A stretch of DNA of 64,000 nt from Corythucha ciliata (GCA_038030265.1 CM075939.1:9157253-9221252), one strand, 5' to 3'. Positions 22,741 through 32,938 are shown, counted from the stretch's first letter. The notes: generated from the sequence alone by a model not told the origin. Translations and numbers: made by a program.

Positions 22741-23090
22741 ATTCTCCAGTTACAATAGGCTGAAAATCGCCGTGAAACACGGGAAAAAGGGTCGAGATTG
22801 TTGGGAAGCTACATGAGTGGATTGCTGTGCACCGTTGGTCTGGAAGGCACGATGTATAACTAGAGAACAGAGCATCACGGTAACGATTTTTTCGATGATG
22901 CTTCAACTTAAGGTGCGAACCAACGTTAATAAAAATATAAACCATCCTTATTTATAATATAAATGCTCTTTGTGACCATATGAACAAATTATCGGCCCAA
23001 AATAATCAAGTTGATGCATTAAAACGCCATTTATTGGTTTGATCCACTGAATTCATACAAAAGAGAGGTAAATAGGCAAAGTTTGACAAA

Positions 23091-23904
23091 ATGCTCTCCC
23101 GTCATTTCAAGGTAAAAACATTTTTCTTTAATCACGCCGTTTTGTTTCCCAATTCACCAGCCTGAATCGTTTCAGAGCTTACTGAGTTCACCGAGGAAAG
23201 CGCCTTCGTTGAGGTACGGCGGAGCGTCAGCGTCAATTAGCGACGTAACTCATGGTTCCGGTAAGGATATTACTGATGATACGAGTTTGCCTCTGCACTT
23301 GGAAACATTCGACGTCCCACGCGTGGAATTGCTCAGTCCAGACAATGAGAATCTTATAGCCGAGGTATTTTCATCTGCCACTTTTATTCAATCTCTCCCC
23401 ATCACCCTGTACTTCCACCACTAAGTTAATTCAGCCATTCTGGTGGTTTTTATGACAGACGGAAAGCGGCCTAGATCTGTTGGATCCACGCTATTCCACA
23501 CTCGTTCTCACCACTGTAAATCTACGCGACAAGCTAGTCACCGCCTGTGAAGAAACAGCGCGTAAAATATCCGGCTACGCCGTGGCACTCACCTCGGAAA
23601 TTGGGAGCGGCCCCAAAGTTGACGAGCCCAAACCGAGCACTGTGCCCGAATCTGGACCCAGTTTAGCCACAGTCAAACCATTCGGTGATTTTTTATTTTT
23701 TAAACTTTTTAAAATATTCTTTAACCGTGTTTGTAACGCCTAAATTTAGATAAATCAGGACTCGTACAGAAATGGGAGAGTGTCAAACAACAACTCCCCG
23801 GTTGGCAGACTAAAATCGCCCAAGCTCTTCAAACCGTTCAGGATATGATTACCAAAACCAAAGGTCCAGCCGGCGGTAAAAAAGAGGAAGAGTGTTCCAA
23901 GTAG
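23091..23904 (+). CDS. Four-exon gene, 196 residues, unknown function, mitochondrial-type N terminus
   Basis: Exons 23091-23111, 23176-23364, 23459-23684 and 23750-23904 join in consistent phase through short GT-AG introns (64, 94 and 65 bases) and end at TAG. The seven-codon first exon is ATG CTC TCC CGT CAT TTC AAG with a strong AAG/GTAAAA donor. The first ~25 residues are rich in Ser, Arg and Lys with no acidic residue (MLSRHFKSLLSSPRK...), as in mitochondrial targeting presequences. The middle is mixed and probably helical (LVLTTVNLRDKLVTACEETA). A Pro-rich linker follows, then an amphipathic helix (LVQKWESVKQQLPGW...) and a charged Lys/Glu tail ending CSK. I do not recognise the family. 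Exon 1 is the least certain part; a different upstream exon is possible. Host-like codon use and clean introns argue for a real gene. Confidence 0.7.
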
Positions 23905-24227
23905 GGGAAGTCACGTCGATTTAATGAAATGCGATGTGAAGCGTCAAATAATTTGAGGGTGGGTTTAAAAATGCATTTAAGTTTGTCAATAAGTCGTCAA
24001 ATAGAGTTTCATTTCTTACCTTGTACATGCGCGTAGTTTTTTGATTGATACTTAGCCAAGAAATCAGAAGCTTCGGCGGATAAATATAGCCGCTAAATTG
24101 AAGTTTCAGGGCTAAATGCTACAAAATGGCATGGCCTTGGACTCGTTGATGACTAGAATTTGCGGATTTCACCCCTGTAAAGCCCGGTCCACCCGTTCAA
24201 ACCAACAAAATTTTAGCCCAGGAAAAT
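23905..24227. other. 3' flank of the 196-residue gene; nothing else seen
   Basis: No canonical AATAAA in the first 100 bases after the stop; CAATAAG at about 23987 is the nearest variant. No other feature. Confidence 0.35.
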
Positions 24228-24560
24228 TAGTGCTCTAACCCCTAAAAATTGCTCGAGAGCTGGAAATCGTTTTAATCCCTCTTAGAGGTCCTGAATAACA
24301 AGTTTATGAGTTTGCGACGGTTTCTACCTCGTGCTTTAGATTTGAGACCCTAATAACCGCTCAGTTTTCGCGGTTTTTTCAGTTTTTAACATGTACCTCG
24401 GAAAGTACGCATCCTACATTAAATGCCACTATTTCCACTTTCAAAGAGCATTTAATTCCGCGTTGAATGCCGTTTGCGGCATTGAAATCGGTTGATACAT
24501 TCAGTCGCAATCGCGCAGACAACCCTCAACTTTCAACGCCTGTAGGTTGAAAATGACTGT
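24228..24560 (+). repeat. Dispersed ~340-base repeat, copy 1
   Basis: Diverged but clearly related to 49608-49950 in the same orientation. Shared words include CCCCTAAAAATT(G/A)CTCGAGAG, GTTTGCGACGGTTTCT and AACGCCTG(T/C)AGGTTGAAAATG. No coding capacity; family unknown. Confidence 0.75.
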
Positions 24561-24839
24561 CCCGATTGAAAAATGTCATTAGACCAAAGTTGTAGACAAT
24601 TAAATTCTTGATCGAATAGTATTTGAAATTTCAAATTTTGTTAATCCAGTGCTGAGTTATGAATTTTAAACAAAATAAGGTCGTAGTGCCAAATTTTTGC
24701 TAAGGCAGCCCAACGCAGGAAACATCGCCTGAACTCGAAATTTATCACTTTCTAGCCTTTTTAATTAAAAGAGAATGTAATCTACACATTTGAGACTCAA
24801 AATCATTTTATCAAGATCTGATCACGTGGGTAAGTGATT

Positions 24840-25628
24840 ATGGACCCCCATCAATCATTAATCAAAATGCCACAACAACAGTATAGATACAACTTATATC
24901 CAATAAACCTATTACCCGATGAAATATAATAACTGTTCATAATAAAACTCTTTATCCTCCACCCTCCTCTCTCCTTGCAAAAAACTAACAGACAAGCAGC
25001 ACGCGTAAATTGAAATGTTATAAATATTCTTCTTCCACTTCTTCCCTTTTAATTGTATAAAAAGCCTCCAAGAGCTCGACCTTTTGCTTAGTAGTTGTTA
25101 TCGTGAAGTAACGTTCAGTTGTGTTCCATTAATAAACTTTTTTTCATTTTTTAAAAACGAGATTTTTGGTCTCGCGGATTTATTTGGCGCAGTCGTTTGG
25201 GACAGTCTTCGCGGTTCGCATTGTGAAACGTTCGTTTTAACGACAGTGGAAGACAATCTCACCTATAAAGGAACCAACGCCAGTGAACGATAAAACCACG
25301 GTTCACTACTCGAAGCCACAGAAAAAAAAAAAAGACGGCATCAAAAAGGCCATACCCGAAATCAGCAAAGAGGAATGCTCTACCTCCTACTGTGAGTAGT
25401 AGTTATTTTGATTGCTTAGAGAACATTGTGTTCCCCTGCCAATCACCGCCCGATTTCGTAAAATTAAAAATGAATCATCATCAACAACAACAACAACAAC
25501 AAGAAGTTCAACCCCAAGGCCAGGGCGTTAACTTCGACCCCGAAACGCTCAGGGCTTTGCAAAGGCAACTCCGCGCCTTAGAGCCACCTCAAATAAAAAA
25601 ATGTCATCATCAAAATGATTTCTCTTGA
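24840..25628 (+). mobile_element. 5' fragment of another LTR retrotransposon (LTR, primer site, start of gag)
   Basis: A promoter-like TATAAAAAG (25056-25064) and AATAAA (25131-25136) sit in LTR positions. They are followed by TTGGCGCAGTCGTTTGGGAC at about 25184-25203, which reads as a primer binding site, then a ~270-base leader. A gag-like frame starts at ATG 25470 (or 25392), with a Gln run from a (CAA)n tract and FDPETLRALQRQLRAL, and breaks off near 25595. The rest of the element is missing. The left LTR edge is not determined without a second LTR. Confidence 0.5.
25056..25064 (+). promoter_or_regulatory. TATA box of the LTR fragment
   Basis: TATAAAAAG, about 75 bases before the AATAAA signal, matching a compact LTR U3-R layout. 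Confidence 0.45.
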
Positions 25629-25924
25629 AGTTATAGGCACATTTGTGTATTTTTAGCCATTCGCTGTTTTTCCTCTAAAAAGACCTTACACCTACTAAAC
25701 CTTTTTTGTACCCTTAAACTGCCGACGTTTTTGAAAAGACCACACAATTTTACTTCAGAAAATGTAGATCAGCATCATTTTAGTTGCCTCCAAAAATTTC
25801 AGTAATTCGTTAAAAATGAAGAAAGCGGCGTTTTCCAAATGTCCAGTGTACGTCAGCGCCAGTTTCTGACGAAGTGATCATAGTGAAAATTTTTCGCCAA
25901 TTTCAGTATAACATGTCCGTGTTG

Positions 25925-26095
25925 AGAGCTTTCAAATGATTTTTGAAAAATTGAAATCGGTCCATTTTTCCATGAGATATTGTTCCTAACGTGTGAAAAA
26001 ACACAGAGTAAGTCATCAATTAGGCATAGGTGAACCTTCCTTAAACGCGTTTGATAACAGAGTAAACTTGTTGGCTTTTGCTAATTAAACGGTTT
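25925..26095 (+). repeat. Partial, diverged copy of the Penelope-element terminal repeat
   Basis: Matches 28975-29120 in the same orientation (GAGATATTGTTCCTAACGTG, then TAGGCATAGGTGAA with small indels). It lies ~480 bases left of the element's left inverted repeat, so it may be the trace of an earlier or tandem copy. Confidence 0.75.
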
Positions 26096-26099
26096 AGTG

Positions 26100-26275
26100 A
26101 GGTCCAATAAGATCCCTCCCTGTCATACCACACCACACATTCATAAAAATCGTCGCTGAATTGCTTTCGATTGCGGCATTGAGGTTTTCTTCCTCCCACT
26201 GGCGCCAGTTCGACTGTTCTTCATACCGTCTCGGGTAAACGTGGCATCGTCCGAAAAAAGAGTAAGAGGAACGGA
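26100..26275 (-). pseudogene. Tc1/mariner (IS630-type) transposase fragment, first catalytic block
   Basis: On the minus strand, SDDATFTRDG at about 26265 reads as the first-Asp region of a DDE transposase. After a frameshift it continues (EEENLNAAIESNS, then FMNVWCGMTGRDLIGP) to about 26105. It is broken and short. It looks like the same family as the later catalytic block at 31160-31433, but the two are not in collinear order and so come from different copies. Confidence 0.7.
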
Positions 26276-26568
26276 ATACTGATTCTCGAACACTCAGTGA
26301 TTAAAAATAATGCGACTAATTTCGTCTCCATCGTGTAGATTTTGCACTTCCTGAAATTGGTACAGATAGTGTGTGAGAAATATTCACTCTGGAAAAAACA
26401 CATCACAAGAAAACGATAAACAAAAGAGCAGCTGTTGGAAATGATTAAAATACGTAGGTGTTCTTTAGAATACATTTTAGGTTGATTTATTCAATGTACA
26501 TACCAAGTTTTCCCCCCAATATCTTAAAAGTTGACAGTCAGGGGGGGGGGGGTAAATTTTTTGGGAGT

Positions 26569-27115
26569 TTTGTCCTTTGTCACTCATAGTGCATTTCATT
26601 TTGAAAATTTAAGACAGGTTATTAAACTGAATAATCAGCAAAAACCAACTTTACTTTGTAATAACGCGTTTAAGGAAGTTTCACCTATGCCTTAATTGAT
26701 GACTTACTCCGTGTTTTTTCACACGTTAGGAACAATATCTCATATAAAAATGAACCGATTTCAATTCTTCAAAAAACTCCTCTTCAAACTTTTGGAACTA
26801 ACTACAACCAATTACTTTAGCAGTCTCTTTTATTGTCGAATGCATTTCGGGCACAACTGTGACCCCTCATCAGCAAATGACACTGTATTCAAGAACAACA
26901 CGAACAATAAATTACTCAAAATCTCAAATTCACACGTAAAAAATAAGCCAAGAGCATAAACGAAAAACGACACATCTTACCCTTCTACTGCAAGTAACGC
27001 AACTAAACATACATTCTGCGCAATTGAAACTATTTGAAGCCACCAATCTATCACTCCCTTACCACTAATCCCCACCACTCCCCAACGGCATCACCATTGC
27101 TCTATTCCCAAAATT
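26569..27115 (-). repeat. Left inverted repeat of the Penelope-like element
   Basis: Reverse complement of 28637-29182. Mirror-image open frames in the two arms translate identically, which shows the arms match closely over at least 264 bases. A G12 run lies just outside it (26541-26552). Confidence 0.92.
26821..26885 (-). ncRNA. Hammerhead-ribozyme-like motif, left arm
   Basis: Mirror copy of the motif at 28865-28929. Oriented outward on the minus strand. See that entry for structure. Confidence 0.55.
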
Positions 27116-27118
27116 TGT

Positions 27119-28687
27119 TTGTTGAAGCCACTGTCAGTAATTGCAGATTTGTATGGGTTTAATGTAAAGGATTCTATGGAGCTTAGACAGTTTTTAAAGA
27201 GTGTCAGGTGTGAAGAGAATTATGTGCTGGTTAGTTTGGATGTGGTCTCGATGTTCACCAATATTCCTGTAAGGGAGTCGATAGAGGTAATTAAGGCCAA
27301 GTGGGATATTTTAAAAGACAGTGCAGGGATGGAGCAAGAAATGTTTTTTAATATTTTAGATCTATGTTTGTGTAATTCGTTTTTTAAGTTTAATGGATGT
27401 GTCTATGAGCAGGTAGTTGGGCTGCCAATGGGTGGACGTTTATCCCCTGTAGTGGCAGATATTTTTGTTAACGAGCTCATACATAGCATTTTGGACAGAA
27501 GATCTGTGCGTGTTCAATTCCTGAGAAAATATGTTGACGACACGATTGTTTGCGTTCATCAAAATGATGTTGCAGTGTTGTTGTCCGAGTTTAATTCTGC
27601 TCATAGCCTGATTAAGTTTGAAATGGAAGCAGAGCAGGGTGGTAGGCTGCCGTTTTTGGACTTGTTGGTGAGCAGGGCGGAAGATCAGAGTTTTGGGATT
27701 GATTGGTATAGAAAGCCAGATGCTTCGGATAGGATTTTAAATTACTATTCGTCACATCCGTTTCAGCAAAAATTTAATGTGTTGAAAAATAGAGTTAGAC
27801 GCGTGATGTTGTTGAGTGATTTTAGTTTCCACAGGTCTAACCTGAGTAAATTAAGGACGATGTTTGTACACAATAACTATCCATCTAGTCTCATTGAAGC
27901 TGTGATACGGAAACAGAAGTATGAAATGTATAAAAAACCATCAGTGCGTGATAGACCTGAGAATGATGGTGCCAGTCAATTAATTCCCACACAAATAGTA
28001 GGTAAGAATGGCTGTGATAGATTAAGTATCCCACATATTGTACCTGATAATGGCTGTGATAGACTAAGTTGTCGGTCTGTTAATTGTGGCTGTGACGGTA
28101 GGTGTAACTCCCCTGGTGATAAAATTAGCTGTGATTTTAGTAATGTTGGATTTGTTGGTTTTATTTATATTGAAGGGCTTACGGAGAAATTAATGAAATT
28201 AGTTAAGCAGGAGGAGATTTTTTGTAATATAAAACTATATAATTACATGGCCAATAGAGTAAGCCAGTTTGTGCCACCGCTTAAGGATAAGACGGACAAA
28301 ATGTTGAGTTCACATGTTGTGTATGCGATTGATTGTTCTTGTCATAGGGTATATGTTGGCAAGACAATACAGCTCGTAAAAAGTAGAATGGCACAGCATG
28401 CTAATAATATTAGAAATAATCAAGGGTGCACTGGGCTCTCACAACATGTGATTGAAACGGGTCATGTTGTGGATGTGAGTAATGTTAAAATTGTTGCAAG
28501 GGACAGTAATGAAAGGAGGCTTCAATGGCTTGAGTCTGTCCATATTAAATTGATGAGGAATAATGTTAATTTGCAGGTTGATTCCAACAGAGTTTGTGAA
28601 CAGTATAATCACATATTAGAAATGTACCGAAAAACGAATTTTGGGAATAGAGCAATGGTGATGCCGTTGGGGAGTGGTGGGGATTAG
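27119..28687 (+). CDS. Penelope-like RT plus GIY-YIG endonuclease, N terminus missing
   Basis: Open for 522 codons to TAG at 28685. The frame enters without an ATG (27119 is TTG; the first ATG is 27176), and it starts just before RT motif A (VLVSLDVVSMFTNIPV). The N-terminal third usual for the family is therefore absent. RT landmarks: motif A Asp in SLDVVSMF, LPMGGRLSPVVADIF, the catalytic YVDD (about 27531-27542) and GGRLPFLDLLV. A linker with Cys-rich stretches (about residues 300-345) follows. The C-terminal GIY-YIG nuclease reads VVYAIDCSCHRVYVGKT, then R-x3-H; the motif is VVY-x10-VYVGKT. No stop or frameshift interrupts it, so loss of the 5' part, not point decay, inactivated it. Confidence 0.92.
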   Translation: MLKPLSVIADLYGFNVKDSMELRQFLKSVRCEENYVLVSLDVVSMFTNIPVRESIEVIKAKWDILKDSAGMEQEMFFNILDLCLCNSFFKFNGCVYEQVVGLPMGGRLSPVVADIFVNELIHSILDRRSVRVQFLRKYVDDTIVCVHQNDVAVLLSEFNSAHSLIKFEMEAEQGGRLPFLDLLVSRAEDQSFGIDWYRKPDASDRILNYYSSHPFQQKFNVLKNRVRRVMLLSDFSFHRSNLSKLRTMFVHNNYPSSLIEAVIRKQKYEMYKKPSVRDRPENDGASQLIPTQIVGKNGCDRLSIPHIVPDNGCDRLSCRSVNCGCDGRCNSPGDKISCDFSNVGFVGFIYIEGLTEKLMKLVKQEEIFCNIKLYNYMANRVSQFVPPLKDKTDKMLSSHVVYAIDCSCHRVYVGKTIQLVKSRMAQHANNIRNNQGCTGLSQHVIETGHVVDVSNVKIVARDSNERRLQWLESVHIKLMRNNVNLQVDSNRVCEQYNHILEMYRKTNFGNRAMVMPLGSGGD

Positions 28688-29182
28688 TGGTAAGGGAGTG
28701 ATAGATTGGTGGCTTCAAATAGTTTCAATTGCGCAGAATGTATGTTTAGTTGCGTTACTTGCAGTAGAAGGGTAAGATGTCGTTTTTCGTTTATGCTCTT
28801 GGCTTATTTTTTACGTGTGAATTTGAGATTTTGAGTAATTTATTGTTCGTGTTGTTCTTGAATACAGTGTCATTTGCTGATGAGGGGTCACAGTTGTGCC
28901 CGAAATGCATTCGACAATAAAAGAGACTGCTAAAGTAATTGGTTGTAGTTAGTTCCAAAAGTTTGAAGAGGAGTTTTTTGAAGAATTGAAATCGGTTCAT
29001 TTTTATATGAGATATTGTTCCTAACGTGTGAAAAAACACGGAGTAAGTCATCAATTAAGGCATAGGTGAAACTTCCTTAAACGCGTTATTACAAAGTAAA
29101 GTTGGTTTTTGCTGATTATTCAGTTTAATAACCTGTCTTAAATTTTCAAAATGAAATGCACTATGAGTGACAAAGGACAAAA
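28637..29182 (+). repeat. Right inverted repeat of the Penelope-like element
   Basis: Includes the end of the coding frame and the 3' untranslated region. Reverse complement of 26569-27115. Confidence 0.92.
28865..28929 (+). ncRNA. Hammerhead-ribozyme-like motif, right arm
   Basis: Core CTGATGA (28877-28883) and GAAA (28902-28905) enclose a stem II closed by GGG/CCC and CAC/GTG. An AUA cleavage triplet would end at 28919. Helix I would pair CAGTGTCATTTG (28865-28876) with AAAGAGACTG (28920-28929), with one mismatch and a bulge. Helix III is weak (about two pairs around GCATTCGACA). Penelope-like elements are known to carry minimal type I hammerheads with short helix III, so context supports the call. 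Catalytic activity is not shown. Confidence 0.6.
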
Positions 29183-29640
29183 CGAAATTTCGCTTTGTTT
29201 CCGAGATATCCGCCATTTTCTGATTTTTTCAGAAACAGCTAGTTACACATGCAATAATTGTTGTAATGGCAAAAATGATGAGCCCATTGGAAAAAGCACA
29301 CAATTTTCTATTTTGAGAGCCTATTTTTATCCAGATCAGATGATATCTACTACGTTTTGAATCAGCTTATTAGCGAGGAAACTTAATTCCGGAAGAATTG
29401 GTGATATGGTGATGTAGTCAGAAATTTACGTTTTTTCGCCATTAAGCTGATTCAAAACGTAGTAGATGCCGTCTGATCTGGATTAAAAAAGGCTCTTTAA
29501 ATAGAAAATTTTGTGCTCTTTCTAATGGGCTTATCCTTTTTGCCATTGCGACAATTACTGCGTGTGCAACAAGCTGTTTCTGGAAAAATCAGAAAATGGC
29601 GGATATCTCGGAAACAAAGCGGAATTTCGGAAAAGTGCAA
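29183..29640. repeat. Inverted-repeat element adjoining the Penelope element
   Basis: About 29178-29373 and 29443-29640 are imperfect reverse complements (TTTCCGAGATATCCGCCATT versus AATGGCGGATATCTCGGAAA; GATTCAAAACGTAGTAGAT near the loop). No transposase. Its left edge touches the right arm of the Penelope element. Confidence 0.75.
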
Positions 29641-29717
29641 ATAGTCATTTTGATCAGAAATGAGTTGCCCCTTCACTGGTTTTTCTCTGTCCAGTCGCTT
29701 TTTGTACACCCTGTATA

Positions 29718-31118
29718 CAGGGTGGATCCGTATAAGTGTGACAAAAATGTTTTGGTAAAAACACGTTAAAAGTGGAGTAAAATGGTACCTTCGGAAGTGT
29801 CCTACGTCGATCCGTTCCGGAGTTATGATTTTTTTTTGTGTTTGAAAAAGTAACCAATGCTTGCTTCAAAAATCCGCAATTTCTCGGCTTATATCGCACC
29901 AAATCCAAAACGTGATGCCATTTTCTGAAACTACGGAACATTCCCTTTAGGATAAAGGCCATTTTATTGATTGAAATAATCGTCAACACCCAGAAATCTG
30001 GCCTCTAAAATTTGTCCGTTTTACGAAAAGTCGCTGTACCCGAACAGCTTTCTCAACAGATTTTCGGTGTATCACAAAAACTTCCCCGTCTTCTAAGCTT
30101 CCTTTTGGCGTGTTCACATTTCATGTTACCACTGACGTTTCTCACAAAAACGTCACGAGAATGCACAAAAACCGTGTTTTTACGAAACATGGGCCATTGT
30201 CTACGTTATTCGTGAAGGGTGCAGGGAGATCGGCAGTAAGTGAGAACAGGATATCTTATCATGGAGAAGATATCGCAGGCAAGAGACATTCAATTTGACC
30301 CCCCCCCCCATCCATTTCTGCTGATCTCTGAGCACCCTTCACGAATATTGTTGGCACCTGGCACATAGGCAATTGCCTGTATTTTTCTGTCAAAATACTG
30401 TTTTAGAAAGGGACGACAGAATATTTTAGGAAAGAGAAGATATCGTAGGCGAACGGCATTCAATTTTACCCCCCCCCCCCCTGAATGGCGACAATTTAAT
30501 GATACACTGATGGGGGAAGGGGTCAAATCGAATGCCTCTTGCCTTCTCCATGGTAAGATATCCTGTTCTCACTTACTGCCGATCTCCCTGCACCCTTCAC
30601 GAATACCGTAGACAATGGTCCATGTTTCGTAAAAAACGGGTTTTTTGCATTCTTGTGACGTTTTTGTGAGAAACGTCAGTGGTAACATGAAATGTGAACA
30701 CGCCAAAAGGAAACTTAGAAGACGGGGAAGTTTTTGTGATACACCGAAAATCTGTTGAGAAAGCTGTTTGGGTACAGCGCCTTTTCTTAAAACGGACAAA
30801 TTTTAGAGGACACGTAAATTTATGGAAAAAATGCCAGATTTCTGGGTGTTGACGATTATTTCAAGCAATAAAATGGCCTCTATCCTAAGGGAAATGTTCC
30901 GTAGTTTCTGAAAATGGCCTCACTTTTTGGATTTGGTGCGATGAAAGCCGAGAAATTGCGGATTTTTTGAAGCAAGCATTGGTTACTTTTTTAAACACAA
31001 ACAAAAATCATAACTCCGGAGCGGATCGACGTAGGACACTTCCGAAGGTACCATTTTACTCCACTTTTAACGCAGTTTTACCCAAAAATTTTTGTCACAC
31101 TTATACGGATCCACCCTG
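29718..31118. mobile_element. Mariner-type non-autonomous element with ~590-base terminal inverted repeats
   Basis: Starts CAGGGTGGATCCGTATAAG and ends with its reverse complement, with TA on each side (29716-29717; 31119-31120), the Tc1/mariner target signature. The arms (about 29718-30308 and 30516-31118) are imperfect complements nearly meeting in the middle. Poly-C runs near 30301 and 30471 mark the loop side. No transposase frame was found. Confidence 0.85.
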
Positions 31119-31159
31119 TATACAGGGTGTTCAAAAAATGGATGTCAATATTTTGCCCT

Positions 31160-31433
31160 GTGAATGTACGTCCACGACCTTATCGAGCAATTCATCACTG
31201 ATACTGTTGCACGTGTTGATTATTTTTTGTCTTAATGTCTCGATGTCTGGAATAGGATCTGTGTAGACTATATTTTTGATGTGTCCCCATGCGTAGATGT
31301 CTAAAGGGTTCAAGTCAGGTGAACGCGGCGGCCATAATGTTGGACCAGCTCTTCCGATCCATCGGTTCGGGAAAGTTGTGCCCAGAATACGGCGGGCTAA
31401 TCTACTAAAATGAGGAGGAGCACCATCATGCAT
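31160..31433 (-). pseudogene. Transposase fragment, second catalytic block
   Basis: Minus-strand frame with HDGAPPHFS, then NRWIGRAGPTLWPPRSPDLN and WGHIK: the second-Asp (HDGAP) and downstream SPDLNPLD motifs of IS630/Tc1/mariner-type transposases. It runs into the terminal repeat at its 3' end. No first-Asp block remains upstream. Confidence 0.85.
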
Positions 31434-31435
31434 GC

Positions 31436-31591
31436 AGATCCTATTCCAGACATCGAAACATTAAGACAAAAAATAATCAACACGTGCAACAGTATCCGTG
31501 ATGAATTGCTCGATAAGGTCCACTGGTCATTGGAAAGACGAGCACAACTTTGTATCCGCCAACAAGGGAGGCAATTCGATTTTTTTTTTTA
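31436..31591 (+). pseudogene. Transposase C-terminal fragment, inverted
   Basis: Plus-strand frame repeating DPIPDIETLRQKIINTCNSI from the neighbouring fragment and then running on to SLERRAQLCIRQQGRQF and a stop, a typical family C terminus. It is head-to-head with 31160-31433, which shows an inverted duplication inside the element. Confidence 0.8.
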
Positions 31592-32373
31592 ATAATTAAA
31601 AATTACTTAATCCCTTTTATATGCGAAAACTTCTATGGATAACTTAATTTAGAATTTGTAATGAATTTATTCGTGTTTTTCTAGGGGTTTACTTTCGGAA
31701 AACCCTACCGGATCACAAAAAAATGGAAATTTAAAACATTCATTTTTTCAGAACTTCCAAATTTTTCTAGAAATGATTATCTAGAGAAATGATCCGCCTA
31801 TCACAAAGAAGAAGAATAATAAAACATGAGAGTTACAATTATTAGGAGCTACTCTGGTCATTAATGTAATGACTACAATGAGGATTCATGTAGCGTTTTT
31901 TATAGTACGAATAGAGAAACTCTGAAAAATTGTGGCTAAAGGGTGGGGATGAACATGTCACTTTAACGATGGTACCGTGCGCCAACTTTTCTCAAAAAAT
32001 GTCATCTCGGAAAGCACCTGTTGAGCAGAAATCTGACTTCAAATTATGGGCAACGATGATGAACTTGAACATAATTTTGAGTTCGCAGCTGATTTCCTCA
32101 GCGCGTACGAACAAAATTGAATTGAACATTACGAAGTCTAATGGGAAAAAGTCTGTCCTTTCCAATGGTGCCACTTAATTTGACGTGAGAGCTCTGGTTG
32201 CCAAGCTACGAACGATTTTATCCGTAAAAACGAGGCCCATTACAAAAGTGCTTATTTCCTTAATATCTCGGAAACTATTAGGAATCGGACTATGGTTAAT
32301 ACGGATAATTTTGACGCATTTTGGACGTACATTCACAGGGCAAAATATTGACATCCATTTTTTGAACACCCTG

Positions 32374-32938
32374 TATATAGCCCCTCGCTTGTTAGCACGA
32401 TCACGGTCGCAATTTTTGACTTAGGGCAACCAAATTTGGTCTAAAAATCAATAGCGTGAATATCTCGGACGAGTTCATGATCCAGATGAATCGGTCCACG
32501 GGAACGGTGTGAAAGAGGGGTTTGAATTAGTTGAAAATTCGCTATCGCACGGCTGTTGCTTCAATTGCCCCCAAAATTGACTCGAGTACTGAGAAATGAA
32601 CGCGCTTTCGTATGAGACCCTAGTGAACAAAATCCGTTGATATGGCAGGGGAGTTCTCGGCGGAGGGGAGCTATTAAATTAATGCTATGCCTTACTGGAC
32701 CACCCAAGTACCAAAACATTTCATTGGCATTGTATTTTGAGCCGTCTCTTTTATTTGATTTGCCTACAGCTTAATAAATCTTGAGTAATAAATCCTGAGG
32801 TGGGCCAAAAAGGGAGGAACAAAAACAATTTAAAAAAAATTGTTTCGGATTCGAATCCAGGCACTCCGCATTCCGCAATGATGAAATTGTGACATACCAT
32901 TTAACCTAATGTAACTGATCTGAAAATTAACGTAATCT
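32374..32938. other. No gene recognised
   Basis: Nothing coding or repeated within the window was found here, apart from the TA at 32374-32375 that closes the mariner element. Confidence 0.4.

Larger units (their letters stand above)
26569..29182 (+). mobile_element. Penelope-like retroelement between ~547-base inverted repeats
   Basis: Centre: one long frame for reverse transcriptase joined to a GIY-YIG endonuclease, the domain pair that defines Penelope-like elements. Both sides carry the same sequence inverted: 26569-27115 and 28637-29182. The right repeat includes the last ~50 bases of the coding frame plus the 3' region, so the left repeat is a 3' end placed in inverted orientation against a 5'-truncated body. 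Tail-first and inverted partial copies are known in this group. Arms appear nearly identical, suggesting recent formation. A hammerhead-like motif sits in each arm. Confidence 0.9.
31123..32373. mobile_element. Mariner-type element with transposase remains
   Basis: 1251 bases between CAGGGTGTTCAAAAAATGG and its reverse complement (51-base or longer terminal repeats), with TA at both ends. It directly follows the previous element, separated by TATA. Inside are two pieces of one transposase in opposite orientation (31160-31433 and 31436-31591), so it has undergone internal inversion. The terminal repeats are the best-preserved part. Confidence 0.88.

Noticed and set aside
26696..26959. 87-codon frame repeated exactly at 28791-29054 on the other strand
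   Set aside because: Both lie in the inverted repeats of the Penelope-like element; duplication is due to the repeat, and the product is AT-driven.
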